From positions 620,001 through 684,000 of the forward strand of contig NZ_CP059725.1 in assembly GCF_014117425.1 (NCBI RefSeq): a DNA stretch of 64,000 nt, given 5' to 3'. Source of the stretch: Bartonella sp. HY038. Lineage in GTDB: Bacteria; Pseudomonadota; Alphaproteobacteria; Rhizobiales; Rhizobiaceae. The notes under the pieces were generated by a model, which was given only the letters and a program-made list of their open reading frames with translations, had not been told where the DNA came from and did no database searches. Of the stretch, positions 26,536-35,904 are shown one piece after another (the first letter of the stretch is position 1; each line of letters opens with the position of its first letter). A program made the translations under genes and the position numbers.

Positions 26536-27189
26536 TTATATACGGGGAAGGGCGAAGCCAATTTGCGGTTTTGCATCAGGCGGACGCATATAGACAGGGG
26601 TAGGTAAAGCGTTTTCAGGTGACTTATTTGCCCCTAATACTGCTAAGGATTGTAAAATTTCAAAATATGGTGGTGATTTGCGAGCCGCAATTAACGGGCT
26701 TTTGATATTGGCGGCGCCTGAGCCACTCAACAATATTTCACCCATAAGATTTTTGCGAATATCATCGGCATTTGCTGTATAAGCAGGCGTCAATATATTG
26801 CCTGCGGCATTAAAATGTTGCGCCATTAGAGTGCCGCCATGACCTTCTTCAATAATAGAAATCGCATATTGTTCATTGCGCAATGCAAATGCCTTGGCTT
26901 CCAATAATGATATGCCAATAACTGGTTTATCTAGGGCAAGGCCAAAGCCACGTGCTGCGGAAACTCCAATGCGAATTCCGGTAAAGGAACCTGGACCAGT
27001 ATTTACAATGATGCGATCTATATCCGAAAAACTTTTATTTGCCTTTTGCATGATTGTTGAAATCTGCTGCATCAAATGCTCTGCAGGACTTTTTTCAAGC
27101 GGATTTGTATCAAATGTAAGACACGTGTCACCATCAAAAAGGGCGGTAGCACTAAGGCGTGTGGCTGTGTCGATGATTAATAGCGTCAT
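26536..27189 (-). CDS. tsaB: TsaB, tRNA threonylcarbamoyladenosine synthesis protein
   Basis: A 217-residue ASKHA-fold protein, the dimerisation partner of TsaD in making t6A37 on ANN-decoding tRNAs. Motifs: LLIIDTATRLSATALF at the N-terminus, SPAEHLMQQI, and VNTGPGSFTGIRIGVSAARG, the family signature. The C-terminal part is divergent, as usual. It precedes rimI on the same strand. Confidence 0.92.
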   Translation of the reverse strand: MTLLIIDTATRLSATALFDGDTCLTFDTNPLEKSPAEHLMQQISTIMQKANKSFSDIDRIIVNTGPGSFTGIRIGVSAARGFGLALDKPVIGISLLEAKAFALRNEQYAISIIEEGHGGTLMAQHFNAAGNILTPAYTANADDIRKNLMGEILLSGSGAANIKSPLIAARKSPPYFEILQSLAVLGANKSPENALPTPVYMRPPDAKPQIGFALPRI

Positions 27190-27913
27190 GGCAAATTTTA
27201 CAACTCGATTTTCAAACTGGCGATAACCAGATCAATATTTAATTGTTTGCTTATACTGCCAATTGCAAAAAAAGCAAACCATCAGACAATAATCGGGGCA
27301 CTCAATTAAAGGTGATTCCTGCTGTTTAAGCAAGGGCGCATGAATGGCGGTGTAAATTGCGCGCATTTGCAATAGGCATTTTATCTATAGTTTGGAATAA
27401 ATGTTTCAAGATAAAGTCGTCTCATCACAATTGAATTCATCATCTTTCTTTAAAAGATGAGGCATATGAATGATAAAATAATCTAAAATTATGAAGAATG
27501 ATTAACGCGAAATTATTAGCCTATTTAAACGTTGCCAATACGCAACTTCAGAAGGCACGAAAATAAAACGAATGATGAGGTGTTTGGCTTTTTCTTGTAC
27601 TTGTTGAAATCGCGATGGATGAAAATATTGAAATAACAGCTGGCGATGATGAGCCGGTTTGCAAGGAGTCTCATGATAAATTGTTTAAAGCTTTTTTAAA
27701 AAAATATATTGGAAAAGAGATAATAGTATTTAGACAAAATGCAAAATGTGAACATTGTTAATTTATTTGATATTTTTAATAAATATTATGATGTTTAAAG
27801 GGATTTTTGCCTGCGCCTAATTTAACTTTATAATAGAGGCAAATATGAGCAGCTTGATCAGATAGTTTATCAGGTGATTGTCATTTTTTATTGTTGCTTT
27901 ACAATAACTTATA
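27190..27913. other. 724-bp region between ptsH and tsaB with little coding signal
   Basis: AT-rich. Apart from the doubtful 48-codon frame at 27615-27761, I see no gene, repeat or hairpin of note. Part of it is the tsaB promoter region. Confidence 0.5.
27615..27761 (+). CDS. Doubtful 48-residue ORF or gene remnant
   Basis: ATG 27615 opens a 48-residue frame that starts MDENIEITAGDDEPVCKES, continues as a Lys-rich helix-like part (KLFKAFLKKYIGKEIIVF) and ends CEHC. Composition is protein-like and the frame is open for 14 codons further upstream, but there is no ribosome-binding site and no recognised family. It could be a relic of a longer gene. Listed for completeness. Confidence 0.2.
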   Translation: MDENIEITAGDDEPVCKESHDKLFKAFLKKYIGKEIIVFRQNAKCEHC

Positions 27914-28228
27914 TCAGCACTCTTCACCAAAACGCTCATTAACCAGTTCTTCAATCGCATCAAGCACGGCATTGGCATCGTCACCTGATGCAATGACTCT
28001 AATTCTGCACCCTGGCGAAGCGGCAAGCATCATAAGTCCCATGATAGATGTGCCACCAACGCTCATGCCATCTTTTTCAACGTGTACATCAGCATTGAAA
28101 GAACCAACCAGTTTAACGAATTTAGCAGAGGCGCGCGCATGTAAGCCGCGCTTGTTACAAATGCCAATATCACGTGTTAGCACCTGTTCTGCAAGGGATG
28201 GTTGTGATGATAGTTGCGTTTGTGACAT
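27914..28228 (-). CDS. ptsH: HPr-family phosphocarrier protein
   Basis: A 104-residue HPr. His30 in CNKRGLHARASAKF is the phosphorylation site for Enzyme I. Ser61 in GGTSIMGLMMLAA corresponds to the regulatory serine phosphorylated by HprK. In Hyphomicrobiales this is part of a regulatory (nitrogen/carbon sensing) PTS without a sugar permease. It lies 8 bp after the EIIA gene. The N-terminal ~16 residues extend beyond the usual HPr start. Confidence 0.93.
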   Translation of the reverse strand: MSQTQLSSQPSLAEQVLTRDIGICNKRGLHARASAKFVKLVGSFNADVHVEKDGMSVGGTSIMGLMMLAASPGCRIRVIASGDDANAVLDAIEELVNERFGEEC

Positions 28229-28236
28229 TTTGCCTC

Positions 28237-28638
28237 CTATTCGTCTGCAAGAACCATGCTTGGTACGGTAATATAACGCCGTCCAGCATCTTGTGCGGCG
28301 CGTAGCGCCCCTTGCAAACTCTCAACATGCCTAACGCTTGCCAATTTTATCAGCATTGGTAGGTTGACGCCAGCAATAACTTCAATTTGGCCTTCTACCA
28401 TAACCGATATAGCCATATTGGAGGGAGTGCCACCAAACATGTCGGTTAAGATAATGACACCATCATCTTCATCAACTGATTGAACTGCGGCCAAAATATC
28501 ATCACGCCGTTGATCCAGATCATCATCTGGACCGATACAAACAGTTGCAAATTTTTCCTGTGGGCCAACCACATGCACCACTGCATGTAAGAATTCTTCA
28601 GCTAGCCTACCGTGCGTCACAAGCACGAGTCCGATCAT
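28237..28638 (-). CDS. PTS EIIA component, mannose family
   Basis: A 133-residue EIIA(Man)-type domain. His9 in MIGLVLVTHGRLAEEF is the phosphorylated residue, and VIILTDMFGGTPSNMAI is the family signature. No EIIB, IIC or IID gene is present, which points to a regulatory role with HPr and HprK rather than sugar import. In Brucella and relatives this protein links phosphorylation state to carbon and nitrogen control. Confidence 0.93.
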   Translation of the reverse strand: MIGLVLVTHGRLAEEFLHAVVHVVGPQEKFATVCIGPDDDLDQRRDDILAAVQSVDEDDGVIILTDMFGGTPSNMAISVMVEGQIEVIAGVNLPMLIKLASVRHVESLQGALRAAQDAGRRYITVPSMVLADE

Positions 28639-28938
28639 ATATATGCTCCCGTTAAAAACACATCTCGTCCAAGCTTGCTTGAGTTCTTCTTCAAGGACGA
28701 ATTATCTATTGTCTCAGTCTTAACGCGGAGTGCAAGGGGAAACTTCAAATAATTACAATATTTCCGCTTCTTTAACCAATAAATGTGACTTTTTTGCCAA
28801 ATTTCGCCACTTTTTCACCCAATTTGAAAAAGCGATGCAAATATTCTCTAAAAACGGCAGTTTGTTTGCATATCTACTTATAACAAAGAATCGGATCGCG
28901 AGCATTACAATCTGCTTCAATGAAATAATGTAAATTGT
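28639..28938. other. Spacer between hprK and the EIIA-HPr pair
   Basis: 300 bp without a supported gene; it presumably contains a separate promoter for EIIA-HPr. The only open frame, on the forward strand, has no coding character. Confidence 0.5.
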
Positions 28939-29406
28939 TTAAAGCTTATAGGCCCGCTTGAACAAGGTGGCTTCAATAGCTTGACAAATAGTAATTGGAT
29001 TAGCATTTTCAAGACTAGGCAAGCGTAAAAAAGGCAATTTAATTCCTAAAATCTCATAGCCTTCACTTGATGGGTAGCGTTCACCCTTACCTTCTAATTC
29101 GACAACAAGGTCAATGCGGGCTTTGTCTTGATGCTCAATTCTAAAAACTCCAGCACCGCGCACCTCAATTAGTCCTTTGATGGTATCAGGTGCAGTCGCA
29201 ACCACCGTCTGTTCGTCGCGACTTAATAGTACATAATCATCGCTAACAAGCGCCGCACTGCGGTTGATAGATTCCGCCCATTCGATTAAGGCAAGTGCGA
29301 TGGTCGATTTTCCCGAGCCTGATTGTCCTTTGATAATGACGCCATAACTGCCAAGGCGCAAAGCGCAGGCATGCATTAAATTAGGGTTATTCGTCGTCTC
29401 GTTCAT
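28939..29406 (-). CDS. hprK: HprK, short HPr serine kinase/phosphorylase
   Basis: A 155-residue alphaproteobacterial HprK that keeps only the catalytic domain. P-loop GQSGSGKST is at residues 27-35, and the second conserved region is IEVRGAGVFRI. The longer N-terminal domain of Gram-positive HprK is absent, as is normal in this order. ATG 29406 has GGAAAG seven bases upstream; the frame is open further but overlaps chvG. The start lies inside the 3' end of chvG (20-bp overlap), tying its translation to the sensor kinase. Confidence 0.9.
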   Translation of the reverse strand: MNETTNNPNLMHACALRLGSYGVIIKGQSGSGKSTIALALIEWAESINRSAALVSDDYVLLSRDEQTVVATAPDTIKGLIEVRGAGVFRIEHQDKARIDLVVELEGKGERYPSSEGYEILGIKLPFLRLPSLENANPITICQAIEATLFKRAYKL

Positions 29407-31207
29407 GATGTGGCTTTCCATGATAGCCGGCAACTGGCAGCTTAATGATAAAACGCGCGCCGAGCAGGTGGTCTTTATTGTTAGGGTCGATAATATTTTC
29501 GGCCGTGAGAGTGCCCTCATGGGCTTCGATAATCTGTCGGCTGATAGATAAGCCAAGTCCAGAATTTTGTCCAAAGGATTCTGCGCCAGGTCTATCAGTA
29601 TAAAAACGCTCAAAAATGCGCTCAATATTTTCAGCGCCAATGCCAGGACCATTATCTTCAACTGTCAGAATAATATTATGACCAGACATTTTCATTTTGA
29701 TGCGGATAATACCATTTTCAACTGGAATAAATGAACGCGCATTTTCGATTAAATTTGATACCACCTGACCAAGGCGCAAATCATGCCCAGCAACAATATA
29801 GCGTTTATTGCCGCTTAATGGTTCAACATCAAACTCGATTTTTGCTTGCGTTTTATTTTTGCGCACTTCTCGTGCTGCTAACACAATACTATCAAGCAAA
29901 GTTTGAATATTTACCTCTTGTGATGCTTCACGTGCCAGTTCTGCATCAAGTCGGGAAGCATCAGAAATATCAGTAATTAAGCGGTCAAGACGGCGCACAT
30001 CATGTTGGATAACCTCTAAGAGCCGACCGCGTGTTTCATCGGTTTTTGCCAAAGGTAAGGTTTCAACTGCACTACGCAGCGAGGTTAGCGGATTTTTTAA
30101 TTCATGACTGACATCGGCAGCAAATCGCTCAATTGCTTCAATGCGCATATAAAGTGCTTCCGTCATATCGCGAATAGAGGTCGATAAATGTCCAACTTCG
30201 TCTTGGCGTGAGGAAAAATCAGGAATTTCGACCCGCTTATTGGTACCATTACGTACCCTATCAGCAGCGGCTGCTAATTTGCGCAAAGGTGTAGCTATGG
30301 TGGATGCTAAGAAGAGTGAAAGCACTAGCATGACAGCTGCAATTACCGCAAAAATCTTTAATATTCCCATGCGTTCGGCACGAACAATATTATCAATATC
30401 CGAGCCAACCGTCGATAGTAATAACACCCCAACAACCGTATGAGAACGCTGAATAGGCACAGCTACTGAAACAATTAATTCACCTTGGCGGCTGCGCCTC
30501 TGCGCAGTTGCGGGTGTTCCATCAATTGCTTTTAAAACTTCAGGATATGCCATGCCATTGCCGCCTGACATTTCACTATCTTGTGGAATATCATTACCGA
30601 AAAATATTCCGGATAGCCAATTTGAAAAACGCTCATACCAAGTTTGGTCATTATTAGAAATATTGGGTAGGCTGTAGCTTAAAACCTGCCCACTTGAATA
30701 TAGTTGGCGTGAATCAAGCAAGAGATTTGCATCACGGTCATAAATGCGTGCTCTTGTGGTTGCTGGCGAAATAACTCGTCTTAATAGGGGGGATACACGT
30801 TCTGGATTAATTGGAAAATCCCAATTATCGCTACTGTCGCCATGGGCAAATAAACTTTCGCCTGCTTGCAACTCCATAAGTTTTTCTGGATCAATAAGGA
30901 TTGAATTAGTATCCACGGTTGCAGATGCCGCAATAGCACCCGCAATAATTTTTCCTTGCGTTGTTAGACTATCAAGACGCGCATCTACCACCACATCGCG
31001 GGTTTGATTGAGTAGCATGATGCCAAACATTAACCCAACCAGAGCCGCAATGTTTAAAATCACAATTAGCATTGTAAGATTTGAAAATAGGACAAGCTCA
31101 AAAAAACGCTTTATGCGGCGCAAAAATCGCATGATTGGCGATTTTTTTGTACGCTTTGTCGTTTGGGCGGCGTTATTGCCATCGCCTATTTTTGCGTCCT
31201 CACTCAT
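29387..31207 (-). CDS. chvG: ChvG/BvrS sensor histidine kinase
   Basis: A 606-residue membrane kinase of the ChvG-ChvI (BvrS-BvrR, ExoS) system, which senses envelope or acid stress and controls surface structures and host interaction. Layout: membrane helix near residues 45-66, a periplasmic sensor domain of ~220 residues, a second helix near 284-306, HAMP, a HisKA domain with phosphorylated His368 in DVSHELKNPLTSL, and an HATPase domain with NLIENARSFI and DNGPGIG. Downstream of chvI with a 227-bp gap that holds an inverted repeat. It overlaps hprK. Confidence 0.95.
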   Translation of the reverse strand: MSEDAKIGDGNNAAQTTKRTKKSPIMRFLRRIKRFFELVLFSNLTMLIVILNIAALVGLMFGIMLLNQTRDVVVDARLDSLTTQGKIIAGAIAASATVDTNSILIDPEKLMELQAGESLFAHGDSSDNWDFPINPERVSPLLRRVISPATTRARIYDRDANLLLDSRQLYSSGQVLSYSLPNISNNDQTWYERFSNWLSGIFFGNDIPQDSEMSGGNGMAYPEVLKAIDGTPATAQRRSRQGELIVSVAVPIQRSHTVVGVLLLSTVGSDIDNIVRAERMGILKIFAVIAAVMLVLSLFLASTIATPLRKLAAAADRVRNGTNKRVEIPDFSSRQDEVGHLSTSIRDMTEALYMRIEAIERFAADVSHELKNPLTSLRSAVETLPLAKTDETRGRLLEVIQHDVRRLDRLITDISDASRLDAELAREASQEVNIQTLLDSIVLAAREVRKNKTQAKIEFDVEPLSGNKRYIVAGHDLRLGQVVSNLIENARSFIPVENGIIRIKMKMSGHNIILTVEDNGPGIGAENIERIFERFYTDRPGAESFGQNSGLGLSISRQIIEAHEGTLTAENIIDPNNKDHLLGARFIIKLPVAGYHGKPHHERDDE

Positions 31208-31380
31208 ATAGCAAGAATGATCCTATTGGGTTTAAACCAGTTGATGCAGGTTGCTAACCAGTTTTTAAAATTAAATTCGGCTTAAATAGCTTTTAACACG
31301 ATTAACCAAAGCGTAGGGCTCTAGCTATCTCATTGGTGACGTGGAAGCCTTAGCCTATGGGCCATAAAGCATGAAAGGCC

Positions 31381-31423
31381 ATAGTGTCAAAATAAAAGTT
31401 TATTTTATGTTATTTGACACTAT
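31381..31423 (-). repeat. 11-bp inverted repeat between chvI and chvG
   Basis: ATAGTGTCAAA (31381-31391) and TTTGACACTAT (31413-31423) are perfectly complementary across a 21-nt AT-rich loop, 12 bp after the chvI stop codon. There is no T tract on the reverse strand after it, so it may attenuate or protect the mRNA rather than end it. Confidence 0.6.
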
Positions 31424-31434
31424 TGCCGGTTTTA

Positions 31435-32154
31435 TTAACCTTCACGGAAACGATAGCCAACGCCATAAAGTGTTTCAATCATTTCAAAATTATCATCAAC
31501 GCTTTTAAATTTTTTGCGCAAGCGTTTAATATGACTGTCAATGGTGCGGTCATCCACATAGACTTGATCATCATAGGCAGCATCCATTAATGCGTCACGG
31601 CTTTTAACAACGCCTGGCCGTTGCGCTAGCGATTGCAAGATAAGAAATTCGGTAACCGTTAAAATAACCGGTTCGCCTTTCCACGTACAGGTGTGACGTT
31701 CCTGATCCATGACAAGCGATCCACGCTCAATGGATGAACTTGGTTGGCCGCTTACTTTAGCAGCTTCCCTTGCGGCTGTACGACGCAAAATAGCTTTTAC
31801 GCGTTCAACCAATAAGCGCTGTGAAAAAGGCTTGGTTATAAAGTCATCAGCACCCATTTTAAGCCCAAAAAGCTCGTCGATCTCATCATCTTTTGAAGTC
31901 AGGAACATCACGGGTAAATCAGATTTTTGACGCAAACGCCGTAAAAGTTCCATGCCGTCCATGCGCGGCATTTTAATGTCGAAAATAGCAAGATTAGGCG
32001 GGCGAGCCATCAAACCTTCAAGAGCTGAAGCGCCGTCAGTATAGGTTTCGACCTTATAACCCTCAGCTTCAAGCGCAATCGATACAGAAGTCAGAATATT
32101 GCGGTCATCATCAACAAGTGCAATAGTCTGGGTTGTGGTTGTTGCATCCTTCAT
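31435..32154 (-). CDS. chvI: ChvI/BvrR response regulator
   Basis: A 239-residue OmpR-family regulator. The receiver domain has the acidic pocket LVDDD and the phosphoryl-accepting Asp59 in [16 protein letters not shown], with [11 protein letters not shown] containing the conserved Lys. The C-terminal winged helix shows [17 protein letters not shown] and [18 protein letters not shown] 32154 with GAGG upstream is preferred to the frame's earlier start at 32181. It is the partner of chvG and is divergent from pckA. Confidence 0.95.
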   Translation of the reverse strand: MKDATTTTQTIALVDDDRNILTSVSIALEAEGYKVETYTDGASALEGLMARPPNLAIFDIKMPRMDGMELLRRLRQKSDLPVMFLTSKDDEIDELFGLKMGADDFITKPFSQRLLVERVKAILRRTAAREAAKVSGQPSSSIERGSLVMDQERHTCTWKGEPVILTVTEFLILQSLAQRPGVVKSRDALMDAAYDDQVYVDDRTIDSHIKRLRKKFKSVDDNFEMIETLYGVGYRFREG

Positions 32155-32806
32155 AAGGCCTCGCTTTAAATTAGATACCATCTTTATTTAAATACCAAAC
32201 TATCTAACCACAGTTGAATAGATTGGGATGTTTTGTATTTATTGTCATACTACCTAAATATAACTGCAAAAAACCAGTCAAATTTAAATTAGCATTATAG
32301 CGGCATTTAGGACATCTACTATAGGCTTAAAGTAGCTATCCAAATTTTACGCGATTATTATCTTGCTAATTTATTTATCCATTATGCCAAATTTAACATA
32401 CATCATTTCATAAATTAGCAGCGTTAAAACCGTTCTCTGCTTTGCTCAAGATTTAGGTTTATTTGAGCAAATTCTGTTTTTCCTCCGACTCACCTTAGAA
32501 CAATTTGTAATTAGTTGAAGGGTAACGCATAAATTTTCGCCTTTTTTTCTATTACCCTTTTTGGGGGACAAATTAGGTACAAATTGTGGCAATGGGTAAA
32601 AATAGTTGATTTTTCAGATATATTTCACAAATTTTAGCCAAAAAATTGTTTATTAGAAAATAATAATTAATGGGATAAATAGCAATTTAAAAAATTTAAA
32701 TTTCTTTTAAATCGATTAAAAGTTTGATCTATTTGATTTTTTCTGTCTTAAAGCGTTACGCCTTTTTAAAAAATGCGTTTTTAATGATGAATCATGCGGA
32801 GTTATT
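32155..32806. other. Divergent promoter region between chvI and pckA
   Basis: 652 bp, AT-rich, no supported gene. It separates chvI (reverse) and pckA (forward), so it must carry both promoters. No palindromic operator stood out. Confidence 0.6.
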
Positions 32807-34402
32807 ATGAAAGAGACTGGCATTTTCAACCCGTCCGCGTCTATCACTACAGCGGGACTTAAAGATCTTGGTAATGTTTATTACAATCTTACCCCAGCTT
32901 TGCTTTATGAAGAAGCAATTAGACGTCAAGAAGCAAAGATAACCGCTCAAGGTGCACTTGTTGCCTATACCGGTCAACACACCGGGCGTTCAGCTAAGGA
33001 TAAGTTTGTTGTCCGCACCAGTGAGACAGAGTCTCATATCTGGTGGGAAAACAACAAGCCAATGTCGCAAGAGCATTTTGATACGCTTCATGCTGACTTT
33101 ATCGAGCACGCTAAGGGCCGTGATCTTTTTGTTGAGGATTTAATTGGTGGCGCTGATGAGCAGAACTCAATTCGCGCTCGTGTTACCAGTGAATATGCTT
33201 GGCATGCTCTTTTTATCCGCAATTTGCTTATTCGTCCTTATGAAAGCGAATTGAAAAATTTTGTGCCACAAATGACCATTATCAATCTGCCCTCTTTCCG
33301 TGCAGATCCTGTGCGCCATGGTTGCCGCAGTGAAACGGTTATTGCGTGTGATCTTACCCGTATGATTGTGCTTATTGGTGGTACATCTTATGCCGGTGAA
33401 ATGAAAAAGTCAGTATTTACTGCCTTGAATTATCTCTTGCCAGCTAAGGGCGTTATGCCAATGCATTGCTCGGCTAATGAAGGTCCACATGGCGATACTG
33501 CTGTGTTTTTTGGCTTATCTGGCACAGGTAAAACTACGCTGTCAGCTGATCCATCACGCACCCTTATTGGTGATGATGAACATGGTTGGGGCAAGGACGG
33601 CGTCTTCAATTTTGAAGGTGGCTGCTATGCTAAAACCATTCGTCTTTCTGCCGAAGCAGAGCCTGAAATTTATGCAACAACGCAACGTTTTGGCACCGTG
33701 CTTGAAAATGTTGTGTTAAATGAGCGTCGCGAACCAGATTTTGATGATGGTTCACTGACTGAAAACACCCGTTGCGCTTACCCATTGCATTTTATTCCCA
33801 ATGCAAGCCCAACAGGTCGTGGTGGTCAACCTAAAAATATCATCATGCTGACTGCTGATGCCTTTGGTGTTATGCCGCCAATTGCTAAACTTACCCCAGC
33901 ACAGGCCATGTATCACTTCTTATCTGGTTATACAGCCAAGGTTGCCGGTACTGAAAAAGGTGTAACGGAGCCTGAAGCAACATTCTCAACCTGTTTTGGT
34001 GCGCCGTTTATGCCGCGCCACCCATCGGAATATGGTAATTTGCTCCGTGCTCTTATTGCTGAGCATAAGGTAGATTGCTGGTTGGTTAATACCGGTTGGA
34101 CTGGTGGTGCTTATGGTACTGGTAGCCGCATGCCCATTAAGGCAACTCGTGCGCTTTTAACTGCGGCTCTTGACGGTTCGTTGAAAAATGTAACTTTCCG
34201 CCACGACGAAAATTTTGGCTTTGAAGTGCCAACAGCAGTTAATGGTGTGGATACTACTATCCTTGATCCGCGTTCGACATGGGAAGATAAATCTGCCTAT
34301 GATGCGCAGGCTAAAAAGCTTGCTGGCATGTTTGTTGATAACTTTGGCAAATTTGCAAGCCACGTTGATGAAGAAGTGCGCAGTGCAGCACCCAAAGCAT
34401 AA
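32807..34402 (+). CDS. pckA: Phosphoenolpyruvate carboxykinase (ATP)
   Basis: A 531-residue ATP-dependent PEPCK that converts oxaloacetate to PEP, the first step of gluconeogenesis. The kinase P-loop GLSGTGKTT is at residues 236-244 and is followed by [30 protein letters not shown] near residue 50 is the conserved N-terminal substrate site. GGAG precedes ATG 32807. Its position opposite chvI-chvG-hprK is typical of the order and may reflect joint control of carbon flow. Confidence 0.97.
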   Translation: MKETGIFNPSASITTAGLKDLGNVYYNLTPALLYEEAIRRQEAKITAQGALVAYTGQHTGRSAKDKFVVRTSETESHIWWENNKPMSQEHFDTLHADFIEHAKGRDLFVEDLIGGADEQNSIRARVTSEYAWHALFIRNLLIRPYESELKNFVPQMTIINLPSFRADPVRHGCRSETVIACDLTRMIVLIGGTSYAGEMKKSVFTALNYLLPAKGVMPMHCSANEGPHGDTAVFFGLSGTGKTTLSADPSRTLIGDDEHGWGKDGVFNFEGGCYAKTIRLSAEAEPEIYATTQRFGTVLENVVLNERREPDFDDGSLTENTRCAYPLHFIPNASPTGRGGQPKNIIMLTADAFGVMPPIAKLTPAQAMYHFLSGYTAKVAGTEKGVTEPEATFSTCFGAPFMPRHPSEYGNLLRALIAEHKVDCWLVNTGWTGGAYGTGSRMPIKATRALLTAALDGSLKNVTFRHDENFGFEVPTAVNGVDTTILDPRSTWEDKSAYDAQAKKLAGMFVDNFGKFASHVDEEVRSAAPKA

Positions 34403-34446
34403 AATTTAAACACTTTTAAAAGTAAATTTTATCAAAATAGCAATAG

Positions 34447-34487
34447 ATCCAGTATGTCTTTTATAAAAAGGCTTACTGGATTTTTTT
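34447..34487 (+). terminator. Terminator after pckA
   Basis: Stem ATCCAGTA (34447-34454) / TACTGGAT (34474-34481) with partly paired inner arms, then seven T. Confidence 0.8.
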
Positions 34488-34555
34488 GTTTTAATATAAC
34501 ATGTTTTAATATAATAGAACTGCGTAATTTTATTATTAGATAAAGGTGTTGGTTT

Positions 34556-34882
34556 ATGAAAAAAGTGATAAACTTCGTAATATTATTAATTATTGTTGGT
34601 GTTGGGGCTGTTTACTTTACTTGGGGGCCAAATATTTTTTTTGGTGGTCCTAAAAATAGCGATATTATAGAGGTGACAAAAACCGTTATGATTGCCACAT
34701 CAGGTAGTGAAGAAAAAAAGGCGCTTGCAACAACAGCTAAAATTACGCCAAAGGGTATCTGCAATAAAATGGATAGCAAATTTGCTTGTGCCGTTAATAT
34801 TAGTCTATCAGACGGGAGCAGTAAGGATTTTGTAGCTGTATTGCAAAAAAATGCTGCTGGAACTTGGATTGCTGTAGATTAG
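34556..34882 (+). CDS. Small exported or membrane-anchored hypothetical protein
   Basis: 108 residues. An N-terminal hydrophobic helix (INFVILLIIVGVGAVYF) is followed by a ~85-residue extracytoplasmic part with two cysteines (GICNKMDSKFACAVNI) that could form a disulfide. The C-terminal part reads like a small beta domain (DFVAVLQKNAAGTWIAVD). The family is not recognised. It lies alone between pckA and a reverse-strand gene. Confidence 0.65.
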   Translation: MKKVINFVILLIIVGVGAVYFTWGPNIFFGGPKNSDIIEVTKTVMIATSGSEEKKALATTAKITPKGICNKMDSKFACAVNISLSDGSSKDFVAVLQKNAAGTWIAVD

Positions 34883-35047
34883 CATAATTTAAAACGATTG
34901 GTCCATATATTTGTGGTAATCAATCGCTTATTCTATTAATTCATTAATTCTTTTGGCAAACAGTTAAAGTAAAATTTAAAAGTGTTTGCCGATTGATGTT
35001 TTTTTAAACTCGGTAATATTGGTTTTATTTTTTAATTTATGCTTTTG

Positions 35048-35515
35048 TTATTCCATGCGGAAAACATGTTGGTAGGAGTTGGCGGCAAGGCGCACCAGTT
35101 GCTCTTCTTCTGATGCGGTAATGCTAAGGCTTGGGCGGATGACAATGCCTGCTTGCGCAAATAATTCCAAAATTTGTTTTGCTTGTTGCTCAACTTCCAC
35201 AAAGGCAGCTTTGCTAGTTAGGTCGCCATGGTGTGGCGCGGTGCCTGTTGTGCCTGCAATAAGATCAATTATCAGTAGTTCCGTTGGTGTTAGATAGTCC
35301 CCTTCTTGTCCAGCCTTGATTTCATTAATTTTATCAGCATGGGTAAAGAGGTCGAATAGGGCATTGATAAAGGGATAAATTCGCTCCTGCTGCAGATTGG
35401 CTGCCAAGCGATGCTCGATAATGGCTTGTGTTGGTTTACCTTGTCGCCAAATGCGATAGGCTTCAATAATAATCTGTTCCCAATAATAAAGATCGTGCAC
35501 AAAGACACTCGGCAT
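35048..35515 (-). CDS. Hypothetical helical cytosolic protein
   Basis: 155 residues from ATG 35515, which has AAAGGAG six bases upstream (an earlier in-frame start at 35545 lacks one). Mostly helical by composition: VFVHDLYYWEQIIIEAYRIW, RIYPFINALFDLFTHADKI, a TPTELLIIDLIAG segment and a C-terminal LVRLAANSYQHVFRME. No signal peptide. I do not recognise the family. Transcribed away from the MmgE/PrpD gene. Confidence 0.6.
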   Translation of the reverse strand: MPSVFVHDLYYWEQIIIEAYRIWRQGKPTQAIIEHRLAANLQQERIYPFINALFDLFTHADKINEIKAGQEGDYLTPTELLIIDLIAGTTGTAPHHGDLTSKAAFVEVEQQAKQILELFAQAGIVIRPSLSITASEEEQLVRLAANSYQHVFRME

Positions 35516-35904
35516 TTTTTTCTCCTTTATCAGATGCGCCAACATAACGGCTTGCTTTATTTATTTGGTTTATCAATCAAGGCTTTTATTTGTTTTAAAA
35601 GAAGTAGTTTAATTATAATAATTAAAAATTTTAATTATTATAATAAAAATCTATATCATTTTATAATAAAAACCATTTGACGAAATAAAAACTATTTATA
35701 TATTAAAAAATGTAAATTTAAAATAGAAAATCTTTTTAAAAGATTCTTGAAATACCAAATAGATTATTGGAATAGTTATAATTATTACATTTTGTGGTAA
35801 TTATATTTATATTTATTACAATTAAAATGTATATCCATTTCACTTAATTCAAAGATCTTACGCTTTTGAAAATGAATAATTGTGTAAAATTTGGAGGATA
35901 CACT
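35516..35904. other. AT-rich spacer with a long palindrome upstream of the MmgE/PrpD gene
   Basis: About 390 bp, almost entirely A/T. No gene. It holds the palindrome at 35612-35644 and the promoters of both flanking genes. Confidence 0.6.
35612..35644. repeat. 33-bp AT-only perfect palindrome
   Basis: 16-bp arms 35612-35627 and 35629-35644 around a single central A are fully complementary (outer arm ATTATAATAATTAAAA). It could be a regulator-binding site or a cruciform-prone element. Even allowing for the AT-rich setting, perfect pairing over 16 bp is notable. Confidence 0.75.

Noticed and set aside
28730-28933. 67-residue forward frame between the EIIA and hprK genes
   Set aside because: No ribosome-binding site or recognisable motif; it lies antisense to an expected promoter region.
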